From NCBI RefSeq assembly GCF_026157065.1, contig NZ_JANLGQ010000009.1, forward strand, positions 1 through 64,000: a stretch of DNA of 64,000 nucleotides, given 5' to 3'. This DNA is from Enterococcus sp. HY326 (GTDB lineage: Bacteria > Bacillota > Bacilli > Lactobacillales > Enterococcaceae). The notes beneath the pieces were generated by a model, which saw nothing but the letters and a program-made list of their open reading frames with translations, ran no database searches and was not told the origin of the DNA. The translations under genes and the position numbers were made by a program. Below, one piece after another: positions 7,205 through 16,350 of the stretch (its first letter is position 1; each line of letters opens with the position of its first letter).

Positions 7205-8308
7205 CTAAGATTTCTTTTTGGATTTTTTAGCCAACTTTTTTTTCTTATTTTTTCTTCTTGTTACAATAAAAAAGATGATGCCAACTAAGGCAATAAACCC
7301 TATTACAATTGTAGCAATCAAGCGCCAGTCAATTCCTCTTTCTTGGACCAAGCCTGCATCTCTTTCATTATATTCATTTGCTTCTTTTTCAGAGATTTCA
7401 AAATTTTCATGCCATTCCCATTTTCGATCTCCAATATAAGCATTTACATGGGCAGTATATTGTCCCGGCTCCATCTGGCTGCCAGCCATGCTAATTGGAA
7501 AATCTATGAAACTATTAGGGGCCATCCGCATTGTCGTTCTTCGAGTTTCCCACAGGACTTCATTTGATCCCTCTGCCGTAATTTGAGCGTCTACTGTTAA
7601 ATTATTAACATAGGTTGCAACGATATTTGAAAAACTAACAAAAATCGTATTTCGATAATTTTGCTGGCCAGCATAAGCTTTGTTGAATTGTAAATCAGGC
7701 TGTAAATCGTTATTTCCTTCTCTCAATAAAATGGAGACCGCATACGCATATTTATTATTCACATAGGACCCTGCTTCGGAATCAGAGCCTTCTGTCTCAT
7801 CAACAATTCTTTGCATCGTAAGTCCCCCCGCAATCACACCATCATAAGCTGTTTCGGGCATTTGAATTGAGATATCTAATTGTTTAGTCTCACCTGCAGC
7901 TAAATCAATCGTCTCTGGTACGGAGACAATCTGATTAAAATCAAACTGCAGTGAGGGATCATTTTCGATATCTGGACGATTATACTCAATCACGCCGTTA
8001 TTGTTGGTCTTAGCAGCATTAAGCTTTAAGCCAACCCTTATAGCTTCTTCTCCCGGATTAGTCAGCGTCATCGATATTACCTGCTGTTGGCTTGGATTCA
8101 TAGCTAAATCATAATAGCCTAAACTCGAATCTGTTTGATTTTCTGGAAGCATAACTTGATAATTAAAGCCTGTCGCTGAACTACCGTTACTTTGATCAGC
8201 AGTGGCCAAAGCTTTCTGGTTGCCCATTGTTACACTAATCATTCCTAAAACAAATAGAAAAAAGAGTTTTACAAATTTTTTTATATGTCTAAACATCATT
8301 GCTGTCAT
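7205..8308 (-). CDS. WxL-interacting protein (DUF916/DUF3324)
   Basis: The 367-residue protein has a signal peptide (1-36, ending near ALA), an Ig-like DUF916 domain (about 45-170, NYQVMLPENQ and YDLAMNPSQQQ), a DUF3324 domain (about 170-310, VSILLREGN and KWEWHENFEI), one membrane helix (about 332-352) and a very basic cytoplasmic tail. In Lactobacillales these membrane proteins are encoded with WxL proteins and are known to bind peptidoglycan and partner proteins. The start may be the first Met or the later MMFRH. It follows a strong hairpin after the upstream WxL gene. Confidence 0.88.
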   Translation of the reverse strand: MTAMMFRHIKKFVKLFFLFVLGMISVTMGNQKALATADQSNGSSATGFNYQVMLPENQTDSSLGYYDLAMNPSQQQVISMTLTNPGEEAIRVGLKLNAAKTNNNGVIEYNRPDIENDPSLQFDFNQIVSVPETIDLAAGETKQLDISIQMPETAYDGVIAGGLTMQRIVDETEGSDSEAGSYVNNKYAYAVSILLREGNNDLQPDLQFNKAYAGQQNYRNTIFVSFSNIVATYVNNLTVDAQITAEGSNEVLWETRRTTMRMAPNSFIDFPISMAGSQMEPGQYTAHVNAYIGDRKWEWHENFEISEKEANEYNERDAGLVQERGIDWRLIATIVIGFIALVGIIFFIVTRRKNKKKKLAKKSKKKS

Positions 8309-8360
8309 ACCACCTTTAAAAATAAATTATCATGAATATATGTATATGTTTACAAAACTA

Positions 8361-8393
8361 ATGAGCTGATGAGAGATGCTCTCATCAGCTCAT
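8361..8393 (-). terminator. Perfect 15-bp hairpin between WxL and WxL-interacting protein genes
   Basis: ATGAGCTGATGAGAG, a three-base loop and its exact inverse form a very stable stem. The minus-strand tail is ATTAGTTTTG, only partly T-rich. It may be a leaky terminator that gives more WxL protein mRNA than downstream mRNA, or a 3' end stabiliser. Confidence 0.6.
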
Positions 8394-8419
8394 AAAATAG
8401 TAAAACCTAAGAGCTTAAA

Positions 8420-9241
8420 TTATGCTAATGCACCAATTGTCCAAGTGATATCAGCAGTATAATCTCCTAAGACCATTGATGAAGCAGTTGCTGCTGGTAC
8501 TGTTAATGTAACAGCTTTGTCATCAGTCTCTTTAGTACCGGTCATCCCTAATACTGTATTAGCACCTGTATAATCTTTACTTTGGCCAAATTCTAAAACA
8601 TAAACCCCAGCACCACTGCCTTGAGCAGCAGATACAACTGTAATCGAATTTCCAGCACTTGTAGTAGAATCATAGCCCAATGCGTCTAATGATGTAGACA
8701 TTGTACCTGGTGTTGCCATATTATCTGCCCGAGTTTCCATGATTCCATAGTTGTATTTGATTGTCGTGCCGTCTAATTTTTTAGTAGTATCAGTTTTCAG
8801 TTCAAAAGGTCTGGTAATTTGAGCGGTTACTGTGTAACCAGCGTTTGTACCACGAGTATCACCAAATTGAACTAAAGCTCCACGAGTTTCTGTGGTGGCA
8901 CCAGTGTCATCAGTTTTAGTCACTAAAGCAGCCGCATTTGCAGTTACTGCTTTAGAAGCAGTTTTAATTGTTCCAAAATTTAATTTTGAAACGTTCGTAA
9001 TCCCTAATGTGCCTGGATCTGTTCCTGGAGTGATTTCTGGATTATCCGGATCAATATCTTTACCTGGATCTTCTGGGTCAACGATTGGATCTGTAGGATC
9101 TAAATCACCCGCTTCAACCGTCACACGACCTTCAGAGATTGCAGAGTGAGTTTGAGTTGCTGCACTAGCTAATACTGGAGCTGTTGCCCCTACAGCAATG
9201 ACTGATAATAAAGTTGTTGCACATAAACGTTTGAATTTCAT
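8420..9241 (-). CDS. WxL-domain surface protein
   Basis: The 273-residue secreted protein has a signal peptide (1-28, cut near ASA) and an Asp/Pro-rich linker (DPTDPIVDPEDPGKDI). The WxL domain spans about 85-273: LNFGTI near its start and the closing ADITWTIGALA. WxL proteins attach noncovalently to peptidoglycan. Ser/Thr-rich, Lys-poor composition fits surface exposure. ATG 9241 has AGGAGG nearby. A small hairpin (AGAGG/CCTCT, about 9279-9294) precedes the gene. Confidence 0.9.
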   Translation of the reverse strand: MKFKRLCATTLLSVIAVGATAPVLASAATQTHSAISEGRVTVEAGDLDPTDPIVDPEDPGKDIDPDNPEITPGTDPGTLGITNVSKLNFGTIKTASKAVTANAAALVTKTDDTGATTETRGALVQFGDTRGTNAGYTVTAQITRPFELKTDTTKKLDGTTIKYNYGIMETRADNMATPGTMSTSLDALGYDSTTSAGNSITVVSAAQGSGAGVYVLEFGQSKDYTGANTVLGMTGTKETDDKAVTLTVPAATASSMVLGDYTADITWTIGALA

Positions 9242-9307
9242 TTTTTATTTCCTCCTAATAGTTCTTCCTTTATTACAAAAGAGGGATTCCTCTATTTGCC
9301 AAAAATA

Positions 9308-10123
9308 TTAATTTGTGGGACCAGCAGTAAGAATCCATGTCAATGTCGTAGAATATTTTACTGGCTGAATTTTAGTTGTCTTTGGAACACTCAAAGTAAT
9401 CGCTGAATTACTGTAAGCTGGTTTATTGAAAACTTCATCAATTACCGGATTTCCCGATTTATCAACTAAAGGTGATAATGTGTTCGATTGGTTATTTTTA
9501 TTTCCGCTCGACGCACCAAATTCAATTGTCCAAACTCCTGTGCCTGCACCTTTAGAAGAAGTCGCTACGGTATACGCCGAGTTCATTTCATTAATCGCAA
9601 TTGTGTCGCGAGTAACGAGGGGAGCTTCCGCCGTACTGACGGAATTCGCCCAGCCATGGTCAAAGGATAAGCTGGCCCCCTTTAGTTCTTGGCCATCTGT
9701 TGATTGAATAATTGAGTTACTAAATTGATGGTCTTGGGAGACCTGCAGTTCCCAACCACTGGAGTCTCCGCGGCGATCAGTAACTTGAATGTAATATCCT
9801 CTTGCATCTGTTTCATCATGAAACAACTGGGCTAAAGAGGTATATACTCGATTTTCTTTAGATAAATCATTTAAGCCAAATTTTAATTCCGATACGAAAT
9901 CAATTCTTAAAGGTCCCTCAGTCGAAGGTGATTCTCCTGGATCCACCTCATTTTCAGGATTCTCCGGATCAACTGGATTCGTCTTACCGGTATCCTCAAC
10001 AGAAACAGCCCCTTTTGAAACAGTACTATGGGCCAAGACGGATTGACTTCCTCCGAAAAAGATGATAAGAAAAGTTAGCAAAGTAGCAAAAGCCATGAAT
10101 GATTTATGATATTTTTTAACCAT
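9308..10123 (-). CDS. WxL-domain surface protein
   Basis: The 271-residue secreted protein has a signal peptide (1-31) and an Asn/Pro/Glu linker (about 45-70). The WxL domain runs to the C-terminus: ELKFGLNDLS near its start and TLTWILTAGPTN at its end. It overlaps the LPXTG gene stop by 8 bases and has AAGGAGGCAG ahead, so it is translated in the same operon. It resembles the neighbouring WxL protein but is clearly divergent in its core. Confidence 0.9.
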   Translation of the reverse strand: MVKKYHKSFMAFATLLTFLIIFFGGSQSVLAHSTVSKGAVSVEDTGKTNPVDPENPENEVDPGESPSTEGPLRIDFVSELKFGLNDLSKENRVYTSLAQLFHDETDARGYYIQVTDRRGDSSGWELQVSQDHQFSNSIIQSTDGQELKGASLSFDHGWANSVSTAEAPLVTRDTIAINEMNSAYTVATSSKGAGTGVWTIEFGASSGNKNNQSNTLSPLVDKSGNPVIDEVFNKPAYSNSAITLSVPKTTKIQPVKYSTTLTWILTAGPTN

Positions 10124-10442
10124 TTCCCTCTGCCTCCTTTTTTTTCTTATAACGCAAGAAGACTATCAATAAACTAAACAGTATCAATCCCCCGCCGATG
10201 AAACTAAAATTACGTACAGTTTCACCTGTCTGCGGAAGCTTTCCACCAGGTTCTTTTCCCGTCGGCTCTGAAGAAGTGGTACTACTTTCGGAAGTTTTAG
10301 TTCCTTCGTAAAACGTAATCCCACCATCTACCGTGACCTGACCACCTGCATCTTTTACGGCATGAACACTCGCAACCTGTACTGTAAAGCCCAACAGCAG
10401 AACCAAACAACTGAGGAAAACCAAAAATCTTTTATTTTTCAT
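10116..10442 (-). CDS. Small LPXTG cell-wall-anchored protein
   Basis: The 109-residue protein has a signal peptide (1-28), a short secreted segment (VTVDGGITFYEGTK), a Ser/Thr/Glu linker, then LPQTGE, a hydrophobic helix and a KKKKEAEGNG tail. That is a complete sortase A sorting signal. Small LPXTG proteins are usual members of WxL loci. The start is ATG 10442 behind GGGGGAG; the longer frame to 10481 overlaps the upstream WxL C-terminus without a site of its own. No sortase gene is present in the window. Confidence 0.8.
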   Translation of the reverse strand: MKNKRFLVFLSCLVLLLGFTVQVASVHAVKDAGGQVTVDGGITFYEGTKTSESSTTSSEPTGKEPGGKLPQTGETVRNFSFIGGGLILFSLLIVFLRYKKKKEAEGNG

Positions 10443-10456
10443 CTTACTAACTCCCC

Positions 10457-13400
10457 CTATGGTCCTGCTGCAATCGTCCAAGTAATTTCTGCTGAATAAC
10501 TACCGATATTAGAAATCGTCGTTTTAGATGGATCGGCTACTAACTTCAACCCTGGTGTGGACGCGGTCGTCCCCCAGGTGCTAGAAACATCGACACTGCC
10601 TCCGCTAGGATTAACGACAATGTCTGACGCGTTGGTATCCAATGTGATATCCGTACCATCTTCGGTAATATAATGGAGTGCCTCATTCATAATCGATTGG
10701 GTACTATTATTTTTCATCTCTTTACTTAGCTTGGCTGTTAATGTCCAACCACCTTTGCTTCTAGAGCGTGTATCCAAAATTGAAAGACTCTCATTCCCTA
10801 AGTTAGGATTGTCTACACGTTTTACAGTCGAGTCATAAATAATATTGCCAAAATCGATAACACTCGGTGCTGATTTAATAATCAGAATCCCATCGAAAAC
10901 GTAAGTTACTTCATCTCCATTACCTGTAATGGTTACTTGTTCAGAACTTGGACGTTCCTCTAATTAATAGTTTTGCGTTTCAATTAAAGCAATGGCATCT
11001 AACACATCTTGCTCTTTTGTTAAATCAACGACTTGATTCAGGCTTCCAGAAATGACAACCGGCTCATGAATCACTTCACCGTCAAGATTTTTAAAATTAA
11101 CTGTCAAGGTATTGTCTAAAATAGGATTAGTTTCAGACTTGTTTGAAGCAATCTCGAAGGTTCCGTCAGATGCTGTTTTCCCTGATAGATTAGCCGTGTT
11201 GACAATGGTGCGACCAACTGCTTTTCGGTTCACAGAAACATTAAATGATAGGATTATCTTATTCTCACCGGTACTGGTTACTGGCAAAATATCTCCCAGC
11301 GAAACACTCAATTTCCTTGTCTCAGCATCAAATGTACTAGCAGCACTTACACCGTTGATTTGAACATCGGCGCTGGAACTGTCAAAGTCAAGACCTTCAT
11401 CTAAAATGTCAGTTAACACCACATCAGACCATAAAATATTGCTACCTTCCGCTTCATCGTTAGTCACTGCGACAGAATAACGCAAGACTTCGCCTGTGGA
11501 GACATTGGCTGCTCCGCTCGAAATAGTGAAACTCTTTTTCGCAGATGCAGTATCAATAATCGACTTCTCAACAGTATAAGTGGCAGCCGGATTGAAAGTG
11601 GCATCTCCGTAGTTTAAAGCATTATCAGGATTGATATTTCCTATCGAATCGTTAGTAGCTGGAGCTACATTTTTTAACCCTGTAGGAGCAAGGCCGGCAT
11701 CGTCTTGTAAATATACTGTGACTTTATCTCCAATAGTTAGCTTGTTTGGCAGAGTAATTGAAAATTTTCCGTCAGCGCCAACAACAGCAGTCGAACTGAG
11801 TAAGCTTCCGTTAACTTTAACGAGAACCCTTGCTCCCGCCTCTGCACCGTCACCTTTCAAATACAAGTCAGTATCTGTTACTTTTCCGCCATTGATTTGA
11901 ACCGGCTCAGGTGGTGTGATATCAAATACTGGTAATGATGCCGTAGTATCAGAAATCAATTTTCCACGAGTTGCCATTGCACTTAAAATCGTGCCTGCAG
12001 CATAAAAATTATCGACTGTCGTGGAAATATAACCAGTCGCATCCGTTACTAAATCTTTTTCATCAGAAGAAACCGAATCCGTCAGCTTAACTGGCAAGCC
12101 AGAGTTTGCAAACACGTCAATATAATGTAAATCACCGTTCTCATCTAACCCTGTATTATCTGGCACAGAGCCTAGTCGGATACGAGCTAAGTTTGACAGA
12201 TTTTTATCTGCATCTGTCAATTGGTACTGCCAAAGAACATCTGGTTTGGAATTTAGTCCTGAAATCCGGGAAACATTGCTTCTGGTGTTTGTTTTAATCG
12301 CCGAAAGCTTAGTTTGTAACTCTGTCTCACTAGAAGTTGGAACATTTAAGTCCTGATAAATAAAACTTGTGACATCTGGATAATCAAAGGTTGCATTACC
12401 AAATATATCTGAGCCAACTTGCCAGAAAGATAAATTACTATTTAGAACACTAAATGAATTACTTTTGCTTCGATTGACTTGAACTGCATCTTGGGAACCA
12501 GTGTTTCTAAAGTCAAATTGTAAAGGTGAATCTAATGTAATTTTGTTATTACTACTATTCGTTGCTTCACCTAAAGTAATCAAAGCTTCGTTTCTACCCG
12601 TACTACCAATAACAAAGAAAGAAGAACCCGGTTTGAAATTAATCGATAAATTTGTTGCGTAACCGCTATTAAATGGAATACGACCTTCGTTTCTGCCAAC
12701 GATTGTTGAATCACCACCCATTGTCGAACTATCCCGCAAACTAATGTCAGAAGCCAAGCTTGTTAAAGTGACAACTGAACCTTTTTCTGCGGTCATTGTT
12801 TGACCATCACCGTGAAACTGCAAAGATGAACCTGGTACTGTGGCAGTAAATTTACTGTTTTCCCCCACATTAATCTTTGAAAAATATTGATAGATAGCCG
12901 GATAGGTTGTGTTACTAAGACTACCAACGTTTCTTAGCTTAATGTCACAATTCTCACCGATATCAAACTCTGAACTCCCAGTATCAGTTGGCTTTGTATT
13001 ATGTCGATACCAGATTACTGAATAGTTTCTGCGAGTAATATCACCATAATATTCGGTGCCATTTTCAAATTTCATACCGCCTGTATAAAAGTTTTCTCCC
13101 CATGTACTAACCTTATTTTTTCCATAGATAGTTACTTGACCTCTTGTGAACCGCGCTACCCGTTCAGTGTCACTTTTGGGTACCACAATATTTCCTAATC
13201 TCAATGTCCAATTCTTTGTATAACAGTTCGCATCGGTTGGAGTGTAATTCGGTAGTCCAAATATTGAAGAAGAATCCGCAGTAGTTCCAGTACTGTAATT
13301 GGAGATGATGACATCATGCACATGAAGCGTTGCATTGGTTACGCCAGCAGCTGGATTTACAACACCAAGATAAGTTCTACCTATATAAAGTTGATAATGA

Positions 13401-13678
13401 TCATAGTCATTTGCTGGATTAGGTTTAGAACCATCAATTTCAAGAGATGTGGAACGATGTGTCCGAATATTGTTAGAAGCAGTAGTATCAGATCGAATGA
13501 TATCTTGGCTCAGCTTGATTTTCGTGACATTTGGATCTTCATAAGCTGTCTTAAAGCTACTCCAATCAGAAACGGTGACTTCTGTTGCACTGACAGCAGA
13601 TGGCTTAAAGAATAAGCTAAGTCCCAGCACCAATCCTAGAAAAAGAACACCAAGTAATTTTCTTTTTCTGTTTCTCAT
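10457..13678 (-). pseudogene. Giant WxL surface protein interrupted by one in-frame stop
   Basis: The frame opens at ATG 13678 (AGGGAGGTG ahead) and runs 904 codons to TAA at 10966-10964. The same frame then continues without another stop to 10457, ending ITWTIAAGP. The full product would be about 1073 residues. In order: signal peptide (1-31), a repeat-rich region like a right-handed beta-helix (about 35-480), an Ig-like domain (about 590-680), a DUF11-like domain (about 700-850), a MucBP-like domain straddling the stop (about 857-925) and the C-terminal WxL domain. One C-to-T change (CAA to TAA) would explain the stop. As written, the secreted product lacks its wall-binding domain. Confidence 0.85.
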
Positions 13679-13798
13679 ATTTTCACCTCCCTTCGTTGCT
13701 TAAATCTTAAGTAACACTCTCTAACCCAAGGTACATAAAGGTCATCTTCGTTCAATAATCCTGTTGCGGCATACCCTTTAAGAATGAAACTAATTAAT

Positions 13799-14545
13799 TT
13801 ACTCAACAAGCCTTACAGGGATATAATCTTGAAAAAAAGTTTCAGAGAGTGTATAGCCCTTTTTCCAATGAGTGATTAAATAGGAACTATTTGATTCTGA
13901 TAAATTGATAATATTGTTTTTCTCCATCTTTACTCGAATTCTGCTGATAATTTGAGAAAGCTGTGCTAGATTTGATGAAGAACTTGAGTTCCAAATATGC
14001 GAAGCGAGGCTTTTTCTGTCAATATAGTCCCCCTCTGAATCAACCAATACCCGAAAAACTTGACGCTCCTTCGCAGACATTGATGATATGAAGTTTTCAT
14101 AATATAGTTTTTTATCTCCCTGCTGAAAGTTCCTTTTTTGATGCAAATACTGATTTAAAGGATTTTTTTTATCGCTGATTTCAGTTTCTACTTTTTTTGA
14201 TAAAGCTTCTCGTAATGTTTTCAAAGAACAATCCTCATCAATATAATCAATTGAATGACATTTCTGAGACTCTATCAGTGCGTTGTCATCCCCTTCAAAA
14301 TTTTCTAGTCGCAAAAATCTGACATTTTGAAAACCAATGCTTAGTATCGTCTCAACTTCTTCTTCACTAATACTCGAACTGATAATTACGAGATTAAAGA
14401 TTGGTGTAATCTTTATTTTGAATCCCAATAAAATTTCATTAAAAATTTGGGATGAGGAAAACACCTCATATCCTAAACTTTTTAATTTCTGTTCTAATTC
14501 CGATTCGACTAGGATGTTTTTAGTCAAGATCATGATAGACTTCAA
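13799..14545 (-). CDS. Regulator with degenerate receiver and OmpR-type winged helix
   Basis: The 248-residue protein starts like a response regulator (MKSIMILTKNILVESELEQKL). It lacks the acidic pocket and the phospho-acceptor aspartate: the strand that should end in Asp reads FNLVIISSS. The C-terminal part (about 150-238) is a winged-helix DNA-binding domain (SAKERQVFRVLVDSEG, QIISRIRVKME, WKKGYTLSE). It heads the WxL operon and so probably controls it without phosphorylation. Whether it follows the invertible segment's promoter depends on orientation. Confidence 0.75.
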   Translation of the reverse strand: MKSIMILTKNILVESELEQKLKSLGYEVFSSSQIFNEILLGFKIKITPIFNLVIISSSISEEEVETILSIGFQNVRFLRLENFEGDDNALIESQKCHSIDYIDEDCSLKTLREALSKKVETEISDKKNPLNQYLHQKRNFQQGDKKLYYENFISSMSAKERQVFRVLVDSEGDYIDRKSLASHIWNSSSSSNLAQLSQIISRIRVKMEKNNIINLSESNSSYLITHWKKGYTLSETFFQDYIPVRLVE

Positions 14546-14679
14546 AAAATCAACTTCTTTCTAAAATAAATATATTGTTTACTCTTTTTAATCCATCTTT
14601 ACAAATTACATATAGTTCAGCGTTGTAGTTGTTACTTCACAAAAATTAAAATTTAAAATAAAACAGAAGGAATGGATAT

Positions 14680-14707
14680 TTGTTATTATCGGTTTTTTTG
14701 TTATAAT
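14680..14707 (+). promoter_or_regulatory. Promoter pointing into the invertible segment
   Basis: TTGTTA (14680-14685), a 16-bp spacer and TATAAT (14702-14707), with TG one base before the -10, make a plausible rightward promoter. It lies outside the left recombination site and would read antisense to the recombinase gene now, or sense after inversion. The opposite strand has TTGAAA and TATAAC 17 bp apart overlapping the same place, a possible leftward promoter for the regulator. The rest of 14546-14759 is A/T-rich with no gene. Confidence 0.45.
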
Positions 14708-14759
14708 ATTGTAAGTTGGCTTTTTCAATCAGGCTTTTACAAAAAACAGCTAGTTATTT

Positions 14760-14784
14760 TTCTCAATTCTCTCACAATTGAGAA
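14760..14784 (+). repeat. Left recombination core of the invertible segment
   Basis: Nine-base arms TTCTCAATT and AATTGAGAA flank a 7-bp spacer reading CTCTCAC. This is the layout of a tyrosine-recombinase crossover site: two inverted binding arms around a short asymmetric spacer. The second copy at 16157-16181 is identical but inverted. Confidence 0.85.
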
Positions 14785-14855
14785 TTTTCCTTTCAAGCGG
14801 CTTATTCTGAGAGTTTTTATGATTTTTGACCATTCTCTCTGACGCTTAATTGTTC

Positions 14856-15977
14856 TCAGACAATTTCTAAAAGAGTATCCAGTTGGCTGATTCCTTTTCT
14901 TCTGGTCTCCATTAATGAACCCGCATAAGTATCTAAAGTCATCTTTGTTGATTGATGTCCTAATATTTTGCTGAGACTTGCAATATCCATTCCCTGCTCT
15001 AAGCAACGAGTGGCGAAAGTGTGCCTTAATGTATGGAAATTGATATTTTCCAAATTGGTCTCTACTAAAATTCTTTTAAAGCGATTGGTAATGGTTCTAG
15101 GTTCTGTTAATTCCTTTGATGATTCGATTACATACTCCGATGTTGCGTTTTTTCTTTTTTCTTGTAGGTAATTTTTTAAATTTTTAGCTATAGGAATTTT
15201 TCTGATTGAGCTAGCCGATTTCGGACTACCAACCGTTAATTCAGTTTTGGTTTGAACTGAGTCAAGGCTAAAAATCCTTGAGACCGTTCTTCTGATATAG
15301 ATCATATCTTCATCAAAGTCGATATCTCTCCATTGCAAACCGCTAATTTCACCAATACGCATACCAGAATACAAAGCGATGATAATAGCAGAACAGCTTG
15401 TCTCTTTTAAGGCCGTGCATTCTAATTTTTTTTGCTGAGCTAAGGTTAAGGTATTTACCTCATGCTTGATAAGTTTAGGTAATTGAACGCTTTTACAGGG
15501 AAATTCACGAATATAACCTTGTTGATATGCATCAACTAAGGACTTCTTAACAACATTAAAAATATTTCTGACAGTACCAGGAGCTAAATCCTTCTCCTGC
15601 AGCTCCTCCAAGAACTTATCGATTTTCTTCGAGGAAATCTCATTTAACAACAGATCGCCAATAGAAGGGTTTATATAGACTTCTACTAGTCGTGAATAAA
15701 TTGACAGAGTAGTTTTTTTCACCCTTTTCTTTTCAATCTTGTCTATCCAATAAGCTAGCCATTCAGAATATTTTTCTGCCTTTATAGTTCGCTTACTGAT
15801 AGTAAAGTCACTAATTTGCTCGACCTTTTTTTGAAGTAGTTTTCTTTTAACGTCTTCATATTTTTTTCCATAAATAGAAGAGTATTTAGCTTTTCCTGTG
15901 GTTGTTCGAGAAGAAATATAGCGACCTTCCCAACGTCCATCTTTTCTTTTGTAGATATTTTCGCCTTTTCTGGCCAT
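14856..15977 (-). CDS. Tyrosine recombinase (invertase) of the DNA switch
   Basis: The 373-residue protein has an N-terminal arm-binding region (about 5-60), a core-binding SAM-like domain (about 68-155) and a catalytic domain (about 175-370). All catalytic residues are present: Arg207 (SGMRIGE), Lys253, His315 and Arg318 (HTLRH), His341 (LGHQS) and Tyr351 (LDTYAG). It resembles integrases of Tn916-like elements. No excisionase or mobilisation gene accompanies it, and the inverted sites around it suggest inversion rather than integration. The start ATG 15977 has only a weak site (GTGGGA). Confidence 0.9.
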   Translation of the reverse strand: MARKGENIYKRKDGRWEGRYISSRTTTGKAKYSSIYGKKYEDVKRKLLQKKVEQISDFTISKRTIKAEKYSEWLAYWIDKIEKKRVKKTTLSIYSRLVEVYINPSIGDLLLNEISSKKIDKFLEELQEKDLAPGTVRNIFNVVKKSLVDAYQQGYIREFPCKSVQLPKLIKHEVNTLTLAQQKKLECTALKETSCSAIIIALYSGMRIGEISGLQWRDIDFDEDMIYIRRTVSRIFSLDSVQTKTELTVGSPKSASSIRKIPIAKNLKNYLQEKRKNATSEYVIESSKELTEPRTITNRFKRILVETNLENINFHTLRHTFATRCLEQGMDIASLSKILGHQSTKMTLDTYAGSLMETRRKGISQLDTLLEIV

Positions 15978-16082
15978 AGTAATCCCACTTTCTTTTGACG
16001 ATTTAATTGACGGAAAACAACAATAAAATAAAGCAGCTTGCAGTTAAACTGAAGAAAAGAATCATTTTTTAATAATATTTCT

Positions 16083-16110
16083 TTGCATTAAAAATAAAAT
16101 GTGCTACAAT
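16083..16110 (+). promoter_or_regulatory. Outward-facing promoter inside the invertible segment
   Basis: TTGCAT (16083-16088) and TACAAT (16105-16110) lie 16 bp apart, and the -10 is preceded by TGC (extended -10). It points right, across the right recombination core. After inversion it would sit near 14831-14858 pointing left at the WxL regulator. On the opposite strand TTGATA and TATTGT 17 bp apart may serve the recombinase gene. Confidence 0.6.
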
Positions 16111-16156
16111 ATTTTGTATCACAAAGGTTATCAAAAATAATCCTTATCAATAGCCT

Positions 16157-16181
16157 TTCTCAATTGTGAGAGAATTGAGAA
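16157..16181 (-). repeat. Right recombination core of the invertible segment
   Basis: The plus strand has arms TTCTCAATT and AATTGAGAA around the spacer GTGAGAG, the exact inverse of the left core. Identity extends two further bases outside the core on one side, giving 27 bp in all. Confidence 0.85.
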
Positions 16182-16297
16182 AATTACATTCATGAAAATG
16201 TTATGATTCATATTGAATTCATATTATAGCCTTCAAAAAGAAAGTTTGTTGCTTGTTGGAGTAACATTCTTGTTGATTTGAATAATTTAATACATAA

Positions 16298-16350
16298 AAA
16301 AACAGTTATTTTATCAATTGAAAAATAACTGTTTTTGTTTTGTTTTTTTC
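16298..16350. terminator. Strong bidirectional terminator right of the switch
   Basis: AAAACAGTTATTTT pairs with AAAATAACTGTTTT around an 8-base loop and is followed on the plus strand by GTTTTGTTTTTTT. The minus strand also ends in seven T. It would end a transcript from the switch promoter after about 230 bases and insulates the two-component genes. Confidence 0.85.

Larger units (their letters stand above)
14772..16169. mobile_element. Predicted invertible DNA segment carrying its own recombinase
   Basis: The segment of about 1.4 kb between the two inverted cores holds one tyrosine recombinase gene and an outward-facing promoter, with no cargo gene. Direct repeats would mean excision; inverted ones mean inversion. 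Flipping would turn the internal promoter from facing right (toward a terminator) to facing left (toward the WxL regulator). The recombinase stays with its own upstream sequence in either state. The present orientation is inferred to be OFF for the WxL locus. Confidence 0.75.

Noticed and set aside
14760-16181. Interpretation as attL/attR of an integrated element
   Set aside because: Integration ends are direct repeats; these cores are inverted, and no mobilisation, replication or cargo gene lies between them.
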